DNA from: Deltaproteobacteria bacterium GWA2_55_10
GTDB taxonomy: Bacteria > Desulfobacterota > GWC2-55-46
Length of the DNA stretch: 7,890 nucleotides
Assembly (NCBI GenBank): GCA_001797415.1
Contig: MGPL01000005.1
Location: 1-7,890, forward strand
Direction of reading: 5' to 3'
Shown here: one piece after another, positions 5,508 through 7,890 of the stretch
How positions within the stretch are numbered: position 1 is the stretch's first letter
How the letters are laid out: each line of letters starts with the position of its first letter
Made by a program: the position numbers and the translations under genes
Notes under the pieces: model-generated
Told to the model about the DNA's origin: nothing
Databases searched by the model: none
What the model saw: only the letters and a program-made list of their open reading frames with translations

Positions 5508-6158
5508 TCACTCCTGCTTTATCCGTATCTCTATCTCTTTTGCCTGCGAGCAGCCCTTCAGGCTCTTTATCATCCCTGTCACGCCGTCCCTTATGAGGTT
5601 CTCGATAAAGGGCTTTAGCTCTATTGCCTGGCCGTTGACCATAAGGCTTATGCCCGGGGCTTTGTGCTTCTTTATGAAATCCTTTTCGATGAGGTCCGCG
5701 ATACCCTTGAAATCGTTTATGTTAAATACGGGCAGGCGCCTCGATACGCGGAAGTCAGATGCAAAGGCGATAAGGAGCTTGTCCTTTCCGCAGACAGGGC
5801 GGGAAGAGTTGCCCTTTCTTACGACCTCTATCTTCCTGAAAGGGGACTTCTTGAAGCCTTCGATAACGACGACGTCGACGTCAGGGAAGTACGAAGCGAT
5901 CAACCTCTCGGGAGGCCACTCCTTTACGACATCCTTTATTACCGCGAACTTATCCGGTGAGGATAGGGCAACCGTACTCGCCCCGGCCTGCTTGTGCCTC
6001 CAGGAGTCCTTGCCCTCGTGGTCTATCTCGAAACCGTGGGCGTCATGTTTCAACACGCCCACGCTGTAGCCCCTGCGGGTAAGCTCGGCGATGACCTTCT
6101 CAATGAGCGTGGTCTTGCCGCTGCCTGATTTGCCTACTATCGATATTATGGGTGCCAT
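5508..6158 (-). CDS. mobB: Molybdopterin-guanine dinucleotide biosynthesis protein MobB, extended
   Basis: MobB is a GTP-binding P-loop adaptor that assists MobA in attaching GMP to the molybdenum cofactor. The P-loop GKSGSGKTT is at residues 9-17. KHDAHGFEIDHEGKDSW (37-53) and RHKQAGA match the family, and the Walker B-like strand reads VDVVVIEGFKKSP. At 216 residues it is about 40 longer than E. coli MobB (about 175). The extra C-terminal segment (about 170-216) includes SLMVNGQAIELKPFIENL, a GMIKSLKGC stretch and EIEIRI; a similar tail occurs in some deltaproteobacterial MobB proteins, from memory, and its role is unknown to me. The ATG (complement of 6156-6158) is 10 nt from the predicted transcription start and lacks a clear Shine-Dalgarno. 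The gene is divergent from selA. Confidence 0.94.
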   Translation of the reverse strand: MAPIISIVGKSGSGKTTLIEKVIAELTRRGYSVGVLKHDAHGFEIDHEGKDSWRHKQAGASTVALSSPDKFAVIKDVVKEWPPERLIASYFPDVDVVVIEGFKKSPFRKIEVVRKGNSSRPVCGKDKLLIAFASDFRVSRRLPVFNINDFKGIADLIEKDFIKKHKAPGISLMVNGQAIELKPFIENLIRDGVTGMIKSLKGCSQAKEIEIRIKQE

Positions 6159-6174
6159 GTCCGGGAATATCGAT

Positions 6175-6203
6175 AATATACTATGGGTCCGGTGCGCTGT
6201 AAA
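6175..6203 (-). promoter_or_regulatory. mobB promoter, near-leaderless
   Basis: On the minus strand, TTTACA (6203-6198; 5/6 match) is followed after 17 nt by TATATT (6180-6175; 5/6). The start would be near 6168, leaving a leader of only about 10 nt before the mobB ATG, consistent with the absence of a Shine-Dalgarno there. Confidence 0.65.
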
Positions 6204-6210
6204 TGAATTT

Positions 6211-6225
6211 TCAAGGTCGCCTTGA
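6211..6225. promoter_or_regulatory. 15-bp palindrome between mobB and selA promoters
   Basis: TCAAGG-TCG-CCTTGA is a perfect 6-bp inverted repeat centred at 6218. It ends inside the candidate selA -35 and lies 7 bp upstream of the mobB -35, a natural place for a dimeric regulator controlling both genes. No regulator gene is visible in the window, and it could also act only as an RNA hairpin or be chance. Confidence 0.4.
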
Positions 6226-6250
6226 TAGTAGGAAACATCTCTGGTAGATT
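6222..6250 (+). promoter_or_regulatory. Candidate selA promoter
   Basis: TTGATA (6222-6227; 5/6) and TAGATT (6245-6250; 4/6) are separated by 17 nt. The start would be near 6257, just before the selA Shine-Dalgarno (6260-6265). The -10 is weak, but there is no better candidate in this short divergent spacer. Confidence 0.5.
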
Positions 6251-6273
6251 AGCTCTTTCAGGAGGATGGTTTA

Positions 6274-7644
6274 ATGGACAAGAACGCCTTAAGGGGCCTG
6301 CCGTCGATAGATGAGCTTTTGAGGGCCAGCGAGCTGAATATGGCCGTAAGTACCTCTTCAGCCGCCCTTGTAGCCGAATGCGCAAGGGCCGTTCTCGATG
6401 AGATACGCTCTGCTATCATCTCGGGAAAGAGGGGAGGACCGGGAAGGGATGAGATCATCGCCATGACCATCGAAAGACTCTCATTTTTGCTCAAGCCCTC
6501 TGTCCGCAGGGTGATTAACGCCTCCGGCACCATCCTCCATACAAATATCGGCAGGGCGGTCCTTAGCGATGAAGCAGCAGATGCTATAGCGCTTGCCGCA
6601 AGCGGCAATATGAACCTCGAGATAGACCTTGCAACGGGCGAAAGAGGGGAGAGGGACAGCCTTGTCGAGGGGCTCATAAAGAGGCTCACCGGAGCAGAGG
6701 CAGCCGCGGTCGTAAATAACAATGCCGCAGCCGTTCTCCTTGCCCTGAACACGCTGAGCGAAGGAATGGAGGTAGTAATATCCAGGGGGGAGCTCGTCGA
6801 GATAGGCGGCTCGTTCAGGCTGCCTGAGATAATCAGGAAAAGCGGCTGCATATTAATGGAGGTCGGCGCGACAAACCGCACGCTCCCGTTAGACTATGAG
6901 GCCGCCATAAACGCAAACACGGCCATAATATTGAAGGCCCATACGAGCAATTACAGGATAATCGGTTTTACCTCCGATGTCGGACTCAAGGAGCTTTCTT
7001 CAATAGGTAAGAGGCACGGCGTACCTCTCATTGAAGACCTGGGCAGCGGCTCGCTCGTTGACCTCTCTATTTATGGGCTGCCCAAAGAGCCGACAGTGAG
7101 GGAGAGCATTGAAGAAGGCGCGGACCTCGTGACCTTCAGCGGGGACAAGCTCCTTGGAGGGCCGCAGGCCGGTATAATCGCCGGGAAAAAAGAACTTATC
7201 GACAAGATCAGGAAAAACCACCTGAAACGGGCCTTGCGGGCAGACAAGCTCACCCTTGCCGGCCTTGAGGCGACGCTCAGGCTCTACCTCAACCCGGAAA
7301 GACTCGCCGATAAACTGCCTGCATTGAGGTACATGGCAAGGCCCCTTTCCGAGATAGAAAAGGCCGCTGTAGAGGCCAGGGTATATCTTGAAAATGTCCT
7401 GGGTCCGGACTATTCGATAACCATAGAAGACAATGAAACCCAGATAGGCGGAGGCTCGCTTCCGGGAAGACTGCTGCCGACAAAGGCGCTGGCAATAGTA
7501 TCCGGTTCAAAGGGCGCCCAGGAGATATTCACGGCCCTGCTTTCAGGGGAGCCGGCGATACTCGGAAGGATCAACAGGGACAGGGTCATCCTCGACATGA
7601 GGACGGTGGATTCTGCCCGGGACCTGGCATTGAAGATGAAATAA
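6274..7644 (+). CDS. selA: L-seryl-tRNA(Sec) selenium transferase SelA
   Basis: SelA is a PLP enzyme that converts Ser-tRNA(Sec) to Sec-tRNA(Sec) using selenophosphate; it forms a homodecameric ring in E. coli. The 456 residues match the family length (E. coli 463). Visible motifs in order are VINASGTILHTNIGR, VVNNNAAAVLLAL, RGELVEIGGSFRLPE, VGATNRT, HTSNYRI, DLGSGSL and the PLP-lysine motif FSGDKLLGGPQAG, with the Schiff-base lysine at K292 (E. coli K295). All conserved positions I can check are intact, so the enzyme should be active. The ATG at 6274 has a strong Shine-Dalgarno, AGGAGG (6260-6265), 8 nt upstream. selB and selC, often nearby, are absent: the next gene is convergent after a strong terminator. 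Divergence from mobB fits a role in making Sec-containing Mo/W enzymes. Confidence 0.98.
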   Translation: MDKNALRGLPSIDELLRASELNMAVSTSSAALVAECARAVLDEIRSAIISGKRGGPGRDEIIAMTIERLSFLLKPSVRRVINASGTILHTNIGRAVLSDEAADAIALAASGNMNLEIDLATGERGERDSLVEGLIKRLTGAEAAAVVNNNAAAVLLALNTLSEGMEVVISRGELVEIGGSFRLPEIIRKSGCILMEVGATNRTLPLDYEAAINANTAIILKAHTSNYRIIGFTSDVGLKELSSIGKRHGVPLIEDLGSGSLVDLSIYGLPKEPTVRESIEEGADLVTFSGDKLLGGPQAGIIAGKKELIDKIRKNHLKRALRADKLTLAGLEATLRLYLNPERLADKLPALRYMARPLSEIEKAAVEARVYLENVLGPDYSITIEDNETQIGGGSLPGRLLPTKALAIVSGSKGAQEIFTALLSGEPAILGRINRDRVILDMRTVDSARDLALKMK

Positions 7645-7647
7645 GAA

Positions 7648-7672
7648 AAAGGCGGGCATTTAGCCCGCCTTT
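7648..7672. terminator. Bidirectional intrinsic terminator of selA and the convergent gene
   Basis: AAAGGCGGGC (7648-7657) and GCCCGCCTTT (7663-7672) are a perfect 10-bp inverted repeat with loop ATTTA, 3 nt after the selA stop. The A-tract on one side and the T-tract on the other allow it to end transcripts from both selA and the minus-strand gene that stops at 7686. Confidence 0.9.
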
Positions 7673-7685
7673 AAAAGAGCCTCTC

Positions 7686-7890
7686 TTACATCCCGCTCCC
7701 GCCCGTGGTGCCGCCGGGGGCAGCTCCGCGCTCAGAGCCAGGGGTCATCTGCCGCTGTTGCTGCTGCTGTCTTGCGCCAGGTGCGCCTGCAGCCGAGGCC
7801 GACATCCTCGCGTGCTCAAGCGCCTTCTCGGCCTTTTCTATGGCCTCCTGAGTGCTGTTTGCAGCCTCCTTAAAGTGCTCGTCCTGCGCG
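7686..7890 (-). CDS. Unidentified helical, Gln/Gly-rich protein, C-terminal part (5' end outside window)
   Basis: On the minus strand a frame is open from the window edge to a TAA at 7686-7688, giving 67 residues. A charged, Ala/Glu/Lys-rich amphipathic helix (EHFKEAANSTQEAIEKAEKA) is followed by a low-complexity tail with five Gln in a row and a Gly/Thr-rich end, GGTTGGSGM. The helical part, with spaced His and AEKALEHA, loosely recalls small periplasmic metal-binding (SmbP-like) proteins, but the N-terminus with any signal peptide is outside the window and this is only a guess. Stop placement right beside the bidirectional terminator and the lack of internal stops support a real gene. It is too short to assign further. 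Confidence 0.6.
   Translation of the reverse strand, partial: AQDEHFKEAANSTQEAIEKAEKALEHARMSASAAGAPGARQQQQQRQMTPGSERGAAPGGTTGGSGM

Noticed and set aside
6258..6881. 207-codon open frame on the minus strand under selA
   Set aside because: It is Ser/Ala/Leu-rich and lies fully opposite the strongly conserved selA frame, so it is a shadow of that gene's codon use.
7645..7685. selC (tRNA-Sec) or SECIS element beside selA
   Set aside because: The spacer holds only a symmetrical terminator hairpin and is too short for a tRNA.
7756..7775. Trinucleotide (CTG/CAG) repeat
   Set aside because: It is a short, imperfect run that encodes five Gln in the minus-strand protein; it is too short to be a notable microsatellite.

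Overview
The window looks like ordinary chromosome from a moderately GC-rich, Gram-negative-type anaerobe. The coding regions use many ATA (Ile) and AGG (Arg) codons. The rpsT/murJ neighbourhood and the style of the intergenic repeats resemble Nitrospirota or the former Deltaproteobacteria, but that placement is inference from memory and not proven by the sequence. The organism makes selenocysteine (complete selA) and the bis-MGD form of the molybdenum/tungsten cofactor (mobA, mobB). It would therefore be expected to use enzymes such as Sec-containing formate dehydrogenase, none of which is encoded here.

Layout. 1-941 (+): C-terminal 312 residues of a membrane protein with periplasmic TPR repeats. 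991-1272 (+): a small AT-rich orphan gene whose last codons lie in a palindromic repeat. 1259-1753: a gene-free island of at least five short repeat families, including a 115-118 bp direct duplication that carries the rpsT terminator hairpin. 1765-2031 (-): rpsT with a TTG start and a good sigma-70-type promoter. 2185-3747 (+): murJ, the lipid II flippase. 3748-3917: convergent spacer with a perfect DnaA box. 3918-5277 (-): mobA and mazG, overlapping by 11 nt. 5318-5450: a 133-bp MITE-like element between mobB and mobA. 5508-6158 (-): mobB. 6274-7644 (+): selA, divergent from mobB across 115 bp that hold two candidate promoters and a 15-bp palindrome. 7648-7672: bidirectional terminator. 7686-7890 (-): C-terminal end of an unidentified helical, Gln/Gly-rich protein.

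How the genes relate. MobA and MobB complete the guanine dinucleotide molybdenum cofactor, and SelA makes Sec-tRNA. The two pathways meet in Sec- and Mo/W-dependent oxidoreductases, so the divergent mobB/selA arrangement is functionally sensible. MazG (NTP clean-up), S20 (30S subunit) and MurJ (peptidoglycan precursor export) are housekeeping functions.

I found no defence system, CRISPR array, intact transposase, rRNA or tRNA. The unusual content is in the intergenic repeats and a few regulatory-looking palindromes. I see no evidence of a new multi-gene system.
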